DNA from: Actinopolymorpha singaporensis
Lineage (GTDB): Bacteria; Actinomycetota; Actinomycetes; Propionibacteriales; Actinopolymorphaceae
Assembly: GCF_900104745.1 (NCBI RefSeq)
Contig: NZ_LT629732.1
Span: 4,699,981-4,763,980 of the forward strand
DNA: 64,000 nucleotides
Reading direction: 5' to 3'
Shown: one piece after another, positions 50,563 to 58,974 of the stretch
Layout of the letters: each line of letters opens with the position of its first letter
Position numbering within the stretch: the first letter of the stretch is position 1
The notes under the pieces: generated by a model
The model's database searches: none
Told to the model about the DNA's origin: nothing
What the model saw: the letters and a program-made list of their open reading frames with translations, nothing else
Program-made: the position numbers and the translations under genes

Positions 50563-51201
50563 GTGCCGCCCTCCACTCCCCCGCTCCCGCCCGCGCGACC
50601 GCGGCCGCACTCGCCGGCCGCCGACGTGGTCACCGACGTGGCATCCGGCCTCGCCGCCGAGGTCGCCGCTCAGGTGCTGGCAGCGCCGCCACTGCTGGGG
50701 CCGGTCCGGCTGGTGTGCGTCGACGGTCCGGCGTGTTCGGGCAAGACGACCCTGGCCGCGAGATTGGCGGCGGCCCTGGGCGACGTGCCGACCGTGCACA
50801 TGGACGACCTGTACGAGGGATGGGACGGCCTGCCCACAGTGGCCGCCAGGTTGAGTACGTGGCTGCTGGAACCGCTGCGCGGGGCACGGCCCGGACGGTA
50901 CCGGCGCTACGACTGGCCGCGCGGTGAGTACGCCGAATGGCACGAGGTGCCGGTTGGTCCCGCCCTCGTGGTCGAGGGCGTCGGCTCGGCGAGCCGGGTG
51001 GTCGAAGGCCTGGCCACCTCGAAGCTGTGGGTGGAGGCACCCCAGGACGTCCGCCGCGCCCGGGCCGCCGCCCGCGACGCCGGGGCGTTCGAGCCGTACT
51101 GGGACGCGTGGGCCAGGGCCGAGCAGGCGCACTTCGCGGCGGAGGACACCCGGCGCCGCGCCGACCTTCGCGTCGACGGCGTTTCCGGCGCCTACGGCTG
51201 A
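50563..51201 (+). CDS. uridine-kinase-like P-loop protein
   Basis: A 212-residue protein with Walker A GPACSGKTT at 55-63 and HMDDLYEGWDGL, the arrangement of uridine/phosphoribulokinase-like enzymes where the second Asp binds substrate. RRYDWPRGEYAEWHEVP and ALVVEGVGSASR continue the match. Actinobacteria carry this as an uncharacterised 'uridine kinase family' protein; nucleoside kinase activity is inference. GTG at 50563 gives a Pro-rich head. It is one of the few plus-strand genes and overlaps the CoA-transferase 3' end by 10 bp. Confidence 0.78.
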   Translation: MPPSTPPLPPARPRPHSPAADVVTDVASGLAAEVAAQVLAAPPLLGPVRLVCVDGPACSGKTTLAARLAAALGDVPTVHMDDLYEGWDGLPTVAARLSTWLLEPLRGARPGRYRRYDWPRGEYAEWHEVPVGPALVVEGVGSASRVVEGLATSKLWVEAPQDVRRARAAARDAGAFEPYWDAWARAEQAHFAAEDTRRRADLRVDGVSGAYG

Positions 51202-52421
51202 TCGCCGTCCGGGTCGCGGTCGGAGTCACGGTCGGAGTCACGGTCGGAGTCACGGTCGAGCGAGTCCAGCCAGGCGAGGACGTCGGCGGTGTGCTGCCCG
51301 AGCGTCGGCGGCGCAAGGTGCGTGTCCCGGCCACCCGCTCGGGGTTCGTCGTCCAGCCGGATCGGCGGCCCCGGCAGGTTGATCCGGCCCAGGGTGGCGT
51401 GGTCGACCTCGATCACCAGCCCCTGCGAACGCGTCTGCTCCCACTCGTACACCTGGTCGAGGGTCTTCACCTCGCCGGCGGGTACGCCGACGTCGGCCAG
51501 CCGCGGCAGCAGCCGGCTCACCGGCCAGGACGCGAACGCGGCCTCCACTGCGGCGACCACCTGGTCCATGGCGCCGACGCGTTCGGCGTTGGTGGCGAAG
51601 CCGGGCTCGTCCACGGGCAGTTCGAACGCCGCCGCGAACGTCCGCCACAACTGCTCGCTGCCGACCGAGATCTGCACCAGCCCGTCGGCCGCGTGGAACA
51701 GGCCGTACGGGCAGATGGAGGGATGGTGGTTGCCCTGCGCGCGCGGCACCTCGCCTGCGACGGTGTAGCGCGTCCCCTGGTAGGCGTGCACGCCGACCAC
51801 GGCGGCCAGCAGGGAGGTGCGCACGACACGGCCGCGTCCGGTCCTGTGGCGTTCGTGCAGGGCGGCGACGACGCCGTACGCGCCGTACATCCCGGCCAGC
51901 AGGTCCGCGATCGGTACGCCGACCCGCACCGGCTCACCCGGCCGGGGCCCGGTCACCGACATCAGTCCGGCCTCGCCCTGGGCGATCTGGTCGTACCCCG
52001 CGCGGTTGCCCTCCGGTCCGTCGTGACCGAACCCGGTGATGGACAGCACCACCAGCCGCGGGTTGGCGGCGGTGACCGCCTCGACGGAGAAGCCGAGCCG
52101 GTCCAGCACACCGGGCCGGAAGTTCTCCACCAGGACGTCGGCGCGGGCGAGCAGCCGGCCCAGGTCACGCCGGCCCTTCTCGGACTTCAGGTCGAGAACG
52201 ACGGACTCCTTGTTGCGGTTGCAGGACAGGAAGTACGTCGCCTCGGTCGCGCCGGGCGGTCCCACGAACGGCGGCCCCCACCCGCGTGAGTCGTCACCGC
52301 CGCCGGGGTGCTCGACCTTGACGACCCGCGCGCCCAGGTCACCCAGCATCATCGCCGCGTGCGGCCCGGCCAGTGCCCGGGACAGGTCGACGACCAGGAC
52401 GCCGTCGAGCGGGCCGCTCAC
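51192..52421 (-). CDS. CaiB/BaiF class III CoA-transferase
   Basis: A 409-residue family III CoA-transferase (also the alpha-methylacyl-CoA racemase fold). It starts LDGVLVVDLSRALAGPHAAMMLGDLGARVVKVEHPGGGDDSRGWGPPF, with KSEKGRRDLGRLLARADVLVENFRPGVLDRLG and the catalytic-Asp region RVGVPIADLLAGMYG. The acyl substrate is unknown. GTG at 52421 precedes the conserved SGPLDG. The last 20 residues are Asp-Arg-Asp-Ser units from a 12-bp repeat and overlap the convergent kinase gene. Confidence 0.88.
   Translation of the reverse strand: MSGPLDGVLVVDLSRALAGPHAAMMLGDLGARVVKVEHPGGGDDSRGWGPPFVGPPGATEATYFLSCNRNKESVVLDLKSEKGRRDLGRLLARADVLVENFRPGVLDRLGFSVEAVTAANPRLVVLSITGFGHDGPEGNRAGYDQIAQGEAGLMSVTGPRPGEPVRVGVPIADLLAGMYGAYGVVAALHERHRTGRGRVVRTSLLAAVVGVHAYQGTRYTVAGEVPRAQGNHHPSICPYGLFHAADGLVQISVGSEQLWRTFAAAFELPVDEPGFATNAERVGAMDQVVAAVEAAFASWPVSRLLPRLADVGVPAGEVKTLDQVYEWEQTRSQGLVIEVDHATLGRINLPGPPIRLDDEPRAGGRDTHLAPPTLGQHTADVLAWLDSLDRDSDRDSDRDSDRDPDGDQP
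51218..51253 (-). repeat. 12-bp x 3 in-frame repeat in the CoA-transferase tail
   Basis: ggtcggagtcac repeats three times exactly, encoding the Asp-Arg-Asp-Ser units just before the stop. Confidence 0.92.
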
Positions 52422-52712
52422 GACGCCGGCCCGCGGGAAAGCACTGCCGCGACGGGGTGTTGCGATCCGGGTTCGTCTGCCGTGCTGCACCTGCGGTACA
52501 TCGGCGGCTCCTGTCTGCGGCGGATGCGGCGGGTCGCCGTCGTGGACGGGCTCGACCGGTCGTGTTTCCTGGCGACCGGCTTCGCGTTTCCGACCGGGCT
52601 CAGTCCGCAGCACATCATCGGGTGCACCTCGCACGAAGGAATTGGCACCATCTGGCCATTCCGTGTCCGGCATCCGATTCTTCAACCCTGGTTCGGGATT
52701 TGAGGCCGTCCG
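52422..52712. other. 291-bp stretch without supported gene
   Basis: Between the CoA-transferase start and the ABC relict. Short frames exist on both strands but lack recognisable motifs and consistent codon bias. It may hold debris of the same disrupted locus. Confidence 0.6.
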
Positions 52713-53102
52713 ATCCAGGACTTCGCCCGGCCGGAGTCCGCCGCGACGTACGCCGTCGGGCTGGGCGACCTGCCCCGCCGCGACGACTACCGGGCCGTGC
52801 GGGCCGCGCTGGCCCGGGCGAGCTCCGCCGACCTGTTCGGCGTACTGCCGCAGGGGTCGGCCACCCAGCTCGGCTCGACCTGGCCCGGTGGCGTGGACCT
52901 GTCCACCGGCCAGTGGCAACAGCTCGCGCTCGGCCGGGCGTCAGGTGCGGTGACCGTTCTGGTGTCCCGCCGGTTCTATACGGTCCGGTCGGCCGACCTC
53001 ATCCTGGTGGTCGACCGGGGCCGGATCGCCGAGGCGGGCACGCACGCGGACCTGATGAAGCGAGCCGGGCTGTACGCCGAGCTCTACGCCATGCAGGCAG
53101 CT
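52713..53102 (+). pseudogene. ABC exporter ATPase relict
   Basis: A fragment of the C-terminal ATPase of a fused permease-ATPase exporter: IQDFARPESAATYAVGLGDL (Q-loop region), LPQGSATQLGSTWPGGVDLSTGQWQQLALGRA (a decayed LSGGQ signature), then directly TVLVSRRFYTVRSADLILVVDRGRIAEAGTHADLM and LYAELYAMQ. The transmembrane domain and Walker A are missing, about 30 residues with Walker B and the D-loop are deleted between ALGRA and GAVTVL, and the switch His is Arg (SRRF for SHRF). A stop lies just before the homology. It cannot hydrolyse ATP by the normal mechanism. Confidence 0.8.
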
Positions 53103-53132
53103 CGCACGCCTGATCGTGCTGGACGCCGTGGG

Positions 53133-53909
53133 TCACCGCGTGCAGGTGAGGTCCAGACCCTCGCGGACCTCCCGGGCAAGGGCGTACGGATCGCCGGTCT
53201 TGAGCATGTGGGAGAAGTACAGCTGCGGGTGCTCGTCGGTCTCCTGGTTGTACAGGCAGCCGAGGTCCCAGTCGGTGTGCCGCATCCGGGAGACCACCGG
53301 CCCGATCTCGTGCGCGGTCATCGAGAAGTCGGGTGCGACGGCGGCGCGGCTGTCGTCGTCACCCAGCGGCTTGAACTGCACGTTGGTGGAGATGTTCGAC
53401 TGCGGCGAGGCGAGGATGCCGCCGATCACGACGTGCCCGCCGCGCGGGACGGTCACCGTCACCACTCCCTCCTCCCCGACCTCCGCCTCGCCACCCAGGA
53501 CGCGGGCGAGCCGGTCGGCGTCCAGCGGCGTGGTCGGGTTCTGCGGCTTGGTCTGCGGCAGCGGGGTGGAGGTGGCGTCCACGGTGTGGCGTACCGCTTG
53601 AGCCAACTCCAGCGCGCGCCCGACACCGCGCCAGTGGACGTACCAGATCTGCGGGTTCATCTCGTCGAAGTGCTGGTGGAACGCCTGGAACTCGAGGTCG
53701 TTGGCCAGGATCGCGTCGACGAAGCCCTTCACTTCCTCGACCTTCAGGGCGATGTCGCCGTTGAAGAACGCCCGACCGTGCCGCAGCGGCATGAAGGTCA
53801 GCGTGCCGTCGATCTGGAACGCCGGGGTGAACGTCACACCTTCTGGTCCCTCGACGTCGCCGATGTCCTGGCCTCCTGCCGTCGGCTGGTACACCCGCCA
53901 CCTACCCAC
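53133..53909 (-). CDS. DUF1259 (LppY/LpqO-like) protein, possibly truncated at the N terminus
   Basis: About 258 residues with two DUF1259-like units. The first has FTPAFQIDGTLTFMPL, FNGDIALKVEEVKGFVDAIL and FQAFHQHFDEMNPQIWYVHWRG. The second has LARVLGGEAEV, RGGHVVIGGILASPQSNIST and SMTAHEIGPVVSRM. Relatives LppY and LpqO are mycobacterial lipoproteins of unknown role. This copy has no signal peptide and starts inside the first unit. GTG at 53909 is the simplest start; an ATG at 53987 would overlap the histidine kinase gene. It may be a truncated gene next to the ABC relict. Confidence 0.7.
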   Translation of the reverse strand: MGRWRVYQPTAGGQDIGDVEGPEGVTFTPAFQIDGTLTFMPLRHGRAFFNGDIALKVEEVKGFVDAILANDLEFQAFHQHFDEMNPQIWYVHWRGVGRALELAQAVRHTVDATSTPLPQTKPQNPTTPLDADRLARVLGGEAEVGEEGVVTVTVPRGGHVVIGGILASPQSNISTNVQFKPLGDDDSRAAVAPDFSMTAHEIGPVVSRMRHTDWDLGCLYNQETDEHPQLYFSHMLKTGDPYALAREVREGLDLTCTR

Positions 53910-53940
53910 GCCCTTTTCATGATCACCCGCTCCCCTGCCC

Positions 53941-55077
53941 TCACAGGGACTCCACAGGGACCCCCTTGTCGGACACGAAAGTTCCATCCCGGGGAAGCCG
54001 AACCGTGACCAGGAGACCGCCGGCAGGACGGGCTGTGAGGTCGAGGGTCCCGTCGTGTGCTCGGACGATGCTGTGCACAATCGCCAGCCCGAGGCCGACG
54101 CCGGTGTGCTCGTCGGTGCGGATGCGTTCCGTTCCGCGTTGGAAGGGTTCGACCAGAGTCGGTACCAGCTCCGACGGGATTCGCCGGCCGGTGTTCTCGA
54201 CTCGCAGGACGCTCGCGTCGTGCCGGGATTCGGTGTGCACCGACACGGTCCCGCCGGCGGGGAGGTTGTGCACGATCGCGTTGTGCACGAGGTTCGCGGT
54301 CAGCTGCAGCAGAAGTGCTGGTGAGCCGACAGCGGGCGTGATGCCGCCGGAGGTCTCGACCGTGATGCCGTGCTTCTCCGCCATCGGCAGCAGCGTCTCG
54401 GTGGCCTCCTCGGCCAGCAGGGACAGGTCGAGGTGTTCGCGGGTGAACGTCCGCTGGTCCGCCCGGCTCAGCAGGAGCAGCGCTTCGGTCAGGTCGATCG
54501 CGCGCGTGTTGACGGCCTGGAGGATGCGGAGAAGTTCGCCGGTGTCGCGGTTCGGGTCGTTGCGGGCCACTTCGAGAAGGGTCTGGGTGATCGCCAGCGG
54601 GGTGCGCAGCTCGTGGGAGGCGTTGGCCGCGAATCTCTTCTGCTCTTCGACGTGTGCCTCCAGTTGCGCGAGCATCGTGTCGAAGGCGTCGGCGAGTTCG
54701 CGGAACTCGTCGTTGCGGCCTTCCATGTGGATCCGGTGCGAAAGCGATCCGTTCGCTGCCCTGCGGGTGGCGCGGGTGATGCGGGTCAGGGGAGCGAGCA
54801 TGCGGCCGGCGAGGATCCACCCGCCCAGGAGGCCGAACGCCAGCAGAAATCCCAGGGCCTGCAACGCCCGCGGAGCGAACGCGCGCTGGAGGTCTGAACG
54901 GTTGGGAACGTGCGGGCCCGGAAACCACAACGGGCCGTCGGGAACATAGCGCAGGAGGAAGACCCAGACGACGGCGAGCAGCAGGGCGCCGGCCACCATG
55001 AGAAAGCCGGCATAGCTGAGGGTGAGCCTGAGGCGCACGCTCAGACCCGGCGGCCTACCCACCGTCTGCTCCCTCAC
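53941..55077 (-). CDS. sensor histidine kinase (VanS-like)
   Basis: A 378-residue membrane kinase. Two helices (about 18-43 and 72-92) enclose a short external loop of some 28 residues. HAMP follows (about 90-145), the H-box FAANASHELRTPLA with H155, the N-box LVHNAIVHN and the G-boxes TGVGLGLAIVHSIV. The short sensor loop suits detection of a membrane or cell-wall signal, as in VanS and CutS-like kinases. It overlaps the response regulator by 23 nt. Confidence 0.88.
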   Translation of the reverse strand: MREQTVGRPPGLSVRLRLTLSYAGFLMVAGALLLAVVWVFLLRYVPDGPLWFPGPHVPNRSDLQRAFAPRALQALGFLLAFGLLGGWILAGRMLAPLTRITRATRRAANGSLSHRIHMEGRNDEFRELADAFDTMLAQLEAHVEEQKRFAANASHELRTPLAITQTLLEVARNDPNRDTGELLRILQAVNTRAIDLTEALLLLSRADQRTFTREHLDLSLLAEEATETLLPMAEKHGITVETSGGITPAVGSPALLLQLTANLVHNAIVHNLPAGGTVSVHTESRHDASVLRVENTGRRIPSELVPTLVEPFQRGTERIRTDEHTGVGLGLAIVHSIVRAHDGTLDLTARPAGGLLVTVRLPRDGTFVSDKGVPVESL

Positions 55078-55834
55078 CTGCGGTGCCGGGTGCGGCGCCG
55101 GGCGCGGTGCCGGGCGCGGTGCCGGGCGCGGTGCCGGGCGCGGTGCCGGGCGCGGTCCCTGGTGGGCTGTCGGGTGCGGTGTCGATGCGGTAGCCCACGC
55201 CGGGCACGGTGGCGATCAGCCAGGGCTCGCCGAGCCGTTTGCGCAGAGCGGAGACGGTGATGCGGACGGCGTTGGTGAACGGGTCGGCGTTCTCGTCCCA
55301 GGCCCGCTCCAGCAGCTCCTCGGCACTGACCACACCGCCTTCCGCGCTGACGAGGACCTCGAGTACGGCGAACTGCTTGCGGGTGAGCGCGACATAGCGC
55401 CCGTCCCGGAAGACCTCCCGGCGGAACGGGTCCAACCGCAGGCCGGCGATCTCGCGGACCGGCGGCCGGGCGTGCGCACGCCTGCGGTCGAGCGCCCGCA
55501 GCCGCAGGACGAGCTCTCGAAGCTCGAACGGTTTGGTGAGGTAGTCGTCGGCGCCGAGCTCGAACCCCGAGGCCTTGTCGTCGATCCGGTCGGCGGCGGT
55601 CAGCATGAGGATCGGGATGCCGCTCCCGGAGGCGACGATTCGCCGGGCGACCTCGTCACCGGAGGGTCCGGGGATGTCGCGGTCGAGGACGGCGAGGTCG
55701 TAGGAGTTGGTCCCGAGCAGTTCCAGGGCGGTGTCTCCGTCCCCGGCGATGTCGGCGGCGATCGCCTCCAGCCGCAGACCGTCACGGACGGCCTCGGCCA
55801 GATAGGGCTCGTCCTCCACGACCAGCACACGCAT
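55055..55834 (-). CDS. OmpR-family response regulator (VanR-like) with PGTA tail
   Basis: A 259-residue regulator. The receiver has E8/D9, phosphoacceptor D51 in AVLDRDIPG, Thr in LMLTAAD and K101 in DDYLTKPFE. The winged-helix DNA-binding domain (about 125-222) carries RKQFAVLEVLVSAEGGVVSAEELLERAWDENADPFTNAVRITVSALRKRL. Its wording is close to streptomycete VanR-type regulators. The last 35 residues are Pro-Gly-Thr-Ala repeats, not part of the fold. It probably controls the adjacent D,D-carboxypeptidase gene upstream. Confidence 0.9.
   Translation of the reverse strand: MRVLVVEDEPYLAEAVRDGLRLEAIAADIAGDGDTALELLGTNSYDLAVLDRDIPGPSGDEVARRIVASGSGIPILMLTAADRIDDKASGFELGADDYLTKPFELRELVLRLRALDRRRAHARPPVREIAGLRLDPFRREVFRDGRYVALTRKQFAVLEVLVSAEGGVVSAEELLERAWDENADPFTNAVRITVSALRKRLGEPWLIATVPGVGYRIDTAPDSPPGTAPGTAPGTAPGTAPGTAPGAAPGTAGEGADGG
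55104..55151 (-). repeat. 12-bp x 4 in-frame repeat in the response-regulator tail
   Basis: Four exact copies of gcggtgccgggc (+ strand), with degenerate units on both sides (about 55092-55163), encode Pro-Gly-Thr-Ala. Confidence 0.92.
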
Positions 55835-55976
55835 ACCCGAAGCCTAGGCACCCGGGCATATCGCCGGCATATGCGCACCGGCCTGCGCCCGTGCGACGCC
55901 GGTCCGAGGGCGGCGCGGCCGGGCCGGCGGGCCGGCACTGCGGGCAGGCGCGGGTGCTATGGGAAGGTTGCCCGGT

Positions 55977-56696
55977 TCACTGCCGCATCCGCGGGTCCTC
56001 GGTCGGGTCCGCGTACATCCGGGGACAACCGTCGCGGACGGCATCGGGACGCAGCTCGTAGTGCCAGGACTCGTTGGCGTAGATCTGGCACAGCCCGTAG
56101 GCGGCGCCGTGGTGGGACAGCCAGGCCGCGGCATCGAACGGGCCGATGTCGACCGCGTCACCCGACACATGGGCTGACGTCTGCGGAGTGGCCACCCATC
56201 GCGCCGCCGCCTCCTGCGAGCCGTACTCGGCGACAGCATCCTGCAGCAGTCGCTGCTGGTACTCGGGCGACCGCCAGCCGCTGTCGACCCGAAACCTGAC
56301 GCCGTCGGCTTCGGCGTCCGTCGCCGCCCGGCGCAGGGCTTCGAGGAGCCCCGGGGCGAGCCTGCCCACCGCCGGTATCTCCCCGTCGAACACCGAGACC
56401 GCTGCCCCGTCGGGCACGACGCCGTCGTCCTCCCCCAGGCTGGTCTTCCCCTCGGCCGGGCGGTGCACTTCGCTGGTCGTCGTACTCGCGGCACCCGGCG
56501 GACGCGGCGACGGACTCGACGTACTCGACGTACTCGACGTACTCGATGGACTCGTGGTGATCGCCGGGGAGGACGCGGCCACGAGCGACCGCCGCATGAG
56601 GAACGCCGCGATCATCACACCGAGGATCGCCAGACCGACGAGGGCGATCCTGGGCGCGGGGTGGGTGGATGCTGCTCGTGAGGTGCGCTGATTCAT
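55977..56696 (-). CDS. VanY-like D-alanyl-D-alanine carboxypeptidase (M15B)
   Basis: A 239-residue membrane-anchored peptidase. One N-terminal helix (IALVGLAILGVMIAAFLM, about 17-34) precedes a Ser/Thr-rich linker (40-80, partly from a 9-bp repeat at 56521-56547). The zinc peptidase shows SAHVSGDAVDIG (H176, D183) and ANESWHYEL (H212), all three zinc ligands present. It trims the terminal D-Ala of peptidoglycan precursors. Standing behind a VanR/VanS-like pair, it fits a cell-wall-stress or glycopeptide response, but no vanHAX genes are in the window. ATG at 56696 puts the membrane helix near the start. Confidence 0.85.
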   Translation of the reverse strand: MNQRTSRAASTHPAPRIALVGLAILGVMIAAFLMRRSLVAASSPAITTSPSSTSSTSSTSSPSPRPPGAASTTTSEVHRPAEGKTSLGEDDGVVPDGAAVSVFDGEIPAVGRLAPGLLEALRRAATDAEADGVRFRVDSGWRSPEYQQRLLQDAVAEYGSQEAAARWVATPQTSAHVSGDAVDIGPFDAAAWLSHHGAAYGLCQIYANESWHYELRPDAVRDGCPRMYADPTEDPRMRQ

Positions 56697-56804
56697 GCGC
56701 CCCACTGAAGGCAAGAGGCCGTTGCGGGGGCGTACGCGATTCTCGATACGTCCGCGATACGCAGCAGGCCCCGGCAGTCAGGAACCTGCGCAAGCCCGCA
56801 TTGA

Positions 56805-56930
56805 CGGGGCATCGAAGCGGCATCGACGGGGCATCGAACGGGCGTCAAGGGGCCGTTGTCGGGGCACCGTCGGGGCACTGACGGGGCCCCGACGGGCCAC
56901 CGACGGGCACCGCCGCCGGTGACCGGAGGG
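56805..56930. repeat. degenerate GACGGGGC-type repeats past rnpB
   Basis: About ten imperfect units around atcgacggggc, tgacggggc and cgacgggc occupy the spacer between rnpB and the VanY-like gene. Spacing is irregular (9-22 bp), so this is neither a CRISPR nor a clean minisatellite. Confidence 0.65.
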
Positions 56931-56937
56931 GCCGGGT

Positions 56938-57339
56938 GGACGAGCCGGCCTGTAAGCCGGATTCTGTGGTCGGCGGCCATCCATCTCGGGTCGCCGTTGC
57001 CGGCGACCTCCAGCGGCCTACCCGCAGGCTCGGGCGAGCAGCCCTCGAACGCCTGCGCGGGATCGGCACCCGAAAGTGCCGTCCCTTCTTGGCCTTGCTC
57101 CGGGTGGGGTTTACCTAGCCACCTGAGTCACCCCAGGTGCTGGTGGTCTCTTACACCACCGTTTCACCCTTACCCGCACCCCGGCTCGTCGAGCCGGGGC
57201 CGCTGGCGGTCTGTTTTCTGTGGCACTGTCCCGCGGGTCGCCCCGGGTGGGTGTTACCCACCACCCTGCTCTGCGGAGTCCGGACTTTCCTCGACGAACG
57301 TCGCGAGACGCTCGACGCGGCCGCCCGGCCGACTCGTCC
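56938..57339 (-). ncRNA. rnpB: RNase P RNA (bacterial type A)
   Basis: About 402 nt on the minus strand. The universal 5' core GAGGAAAGTCCGGACTCC and ACAGAAAACAGACC are present, and GGTAAGGGTGAAACGGTGG and the closing ACAGAATCCGGCTTACAG follow. The ends pair as P1 (GGACGAG / CTCGTCC, 57333-57339 with 56938-56944), which sets the boundaries. It is the catalytic subunit that matures tRNA 5' ends. It lies 18 nt downstream of the RNB ribonuclease gene's end on the same strand. Confidence 0.96.
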
Positions 57340-57357
57340 GTGGTCAAGCCTAGAGCC

Positions 57358-58935
57358 TCACGCCAGTTCGAAGTGCACCCGTCGGCGGGTGACGTCGGCC
57401 TCGACCAGCCGGAGCTGGACCACCTCGCCCAACGGGAGCCGCTCCCCCGCCACGCTCGCCTCCACCGCGGGGTCACGCAACTGGACGGTGCCCTTGGCCG
57501 CGCGTTCGTCCACCTCGGTGATCACGCCGGTGAAGTGGCCGCCGACGTGGTCCTGCAGCAGGGCAGCCTCCACCAGGTCGACGAGTGCGCGTTCGTACTG
57601 GTGCGCGCGCCGGTCGGCCTCGGCCATCTCCTTCGGCACCACGGTCAGGCCGGCCCGAACCCAGTCGGGCACCTCCCGCTCGGCGCACAGCGCGATACAC
57701 ACCTCGGCGGCGTACCGGTCGACCAGCCGGCGCAGCGGGGCGGTGACGTGGGCGTACGCGGAGGCCAGGGCGGCGTGCAGCGGCTGGTCCGGTGCACCGC
57801 CCTCGAACGCCGTGTAGCCGGCACCGCGCAGGGTGACAGTGGAGGAGGCCAGCAGCGCCGCGTGGGAAGGCCGGTAGGGGTCGAGGGTACGGATGAAGTC
57901 GGCGTACGACGTCTCCTCCGGCCAGGGCACGGCGAGCGCCCGGGCCGATCGCCGCAGCCGGGCCAGGTCGCGCGGGTCGGCCGGCGGAAGCGTACGCAGG
58001 ACGCCGACCCCGCCGGACAGCATCAGGTGGGCCGCGGCCATGCCGCACATCAGCGACATCTGGGCGTTCCAGCGCTCAACCGGCAGCGGTGCGCGCAGGA
58101 CGAGCGTCCAGCCAGACCCGTCCTGGACCACCTCGCGGTCCGGGCTGGGCAGGTCGACGCCGCCGCGGTCGTGCTCGCGCTCCTCGCGCAGCCGGCCGAC
58201 TTCGCGCAGCAGCAGCGCCTGCTCGTCGGCCCGGCCGTCGTCAAGTGCGCGTTGCACACCGGTGTAGGAAAGCTTGGCGCGACTGCGGATCACAGCCCGC
58301 CGTACGTCGACGCCGATGCCCTCCCCGTCGGCGGCCAGGTCCATCGTCCACAGCAGGGCCGGACGGTCGACCCCCGGCAACAGGCTCGCGGCGTCCTCGC
58401 AGAGCACCTCCGGGTGCAGCGGAATCCGCCGGTCCGGTGCGTAGAGCGTGACGCCGCGCCGGTGCGCCTCCTGGTCCACGGCGCCACCGGGGACGACGAA
58501 CGCCGCCACGTCGGCGATGGCGTAGTGGACGCGGTAGCCGCCGCCGGGCCGGCGTTCCAGGTGGACGGCCTGGTCGAGGTCGCGGGAGTCGGCCGGGTCG
58601 ATCGTCACGAACGGCAGTTCGGTGCGGTCGACGCGGCCGGACCCGGCCGGACGGGTGGTCGCGGCGGCCTCGCGGGCGGCGGCGCCGACGGCCTCGGGGA
58701 AGCCGTCGGGCAGGTCGAGTTCGGTACGGATCCGTCCAAACCCGGCGCGTACGTCGGCTCCGTCCGCCGCGGCGAGGCGAAGCTGGCGTCGGGGCACGCG
58801 CAAAGCTTCGGCGATCCGGCCCCCGGCCGCAACACGTCTTCTGCCGGGCCACCCGGCGCGAACCGGCGGACCGGCGGAGGGCCCGCGCCGCGGACCCCCC
58901 GAGCCTGGCGGCGAGGTGGCCCGGGGCGTGGTCAC
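57358..58935 (-). CDS. RNB-domain ribonuclease
   Basis: A 525-residue exoribonuclease of the RNase II/R superfamily in its short actinobacterial form, without the N-terminal cold-shock pair. The catalytic loop is TIDPADSRDLDQA (D113, D116, D119, D121); the position of the last classical Asp is Gln, as commonly seen in actinobacterial members. YAIADVAAFV, LYAPDRRIPLHP and AHVTAPLRRLVDRY follow, and the C terminus is S1-like (HFTGVITEVDERAAKGTVQL). It degrades single-stranded RNA 3' to 5'. It directly precedes rnpB. Confidence 0.88.
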   Translation of the reverse strand: MTTPRATSPPGSGGPRRGPSAGPPVRAGWPGRRRVAAGGRIAEALRVPRRQLRLAAADGADVRAGFGRIRTELDLPDGFPEAVGAAAREAAATTRPAGSGRVDRTELPFVTIDPADSRDLDQAVHLERRPGGGYRVHYAIADVAAFVVPGGAVDQEAHRRGVTLYAPDRRIPLHPEVLCEDAASLLPGVDRPALLWTMDLAADGEGIGVDVRRAVIRSRAKLSYTGVQRALDDGRADEQALLLREVGRLREEREHDRGGVDLPSPDREVVQDGSGWTLVLRAPLPVERWNAQMSLMCGMAAAHLMLSGGVGVLRTLPPADPRDLARLRRSARALAVPWPEETSYADFIRTLDPYRPSHAALLASSTVTLRGAGYTAFEGGAPDQPLHAALASAYAHVTAPLRRLVDRYAAEVCIALCAEREVPDWVRAGLTVVPKEMAEADRRAHQYERALVDLVEAALLQDHVGGHFTGVITEVDERAAKGTVQLRDPAVEASVAGERLPLGEVVQLRLVEADVTRRRVHFELA

Positions 58936-58974
58936 CTACGCTTCGGCCGTGAGGATGTCGGCGGCCACCGGGGC

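Noticed and set aside
52308-52703. 131-codon plus-strand ORF
   Set aside because: Its first half is antisense to the CoA-transferase and its second half has no motif; it ends in a stop just before the ABC relict.
56805-56930. CRISPR-like array past rnpB
   Set aside because: Repeat units are short, irregular and lack spacers of constant length.
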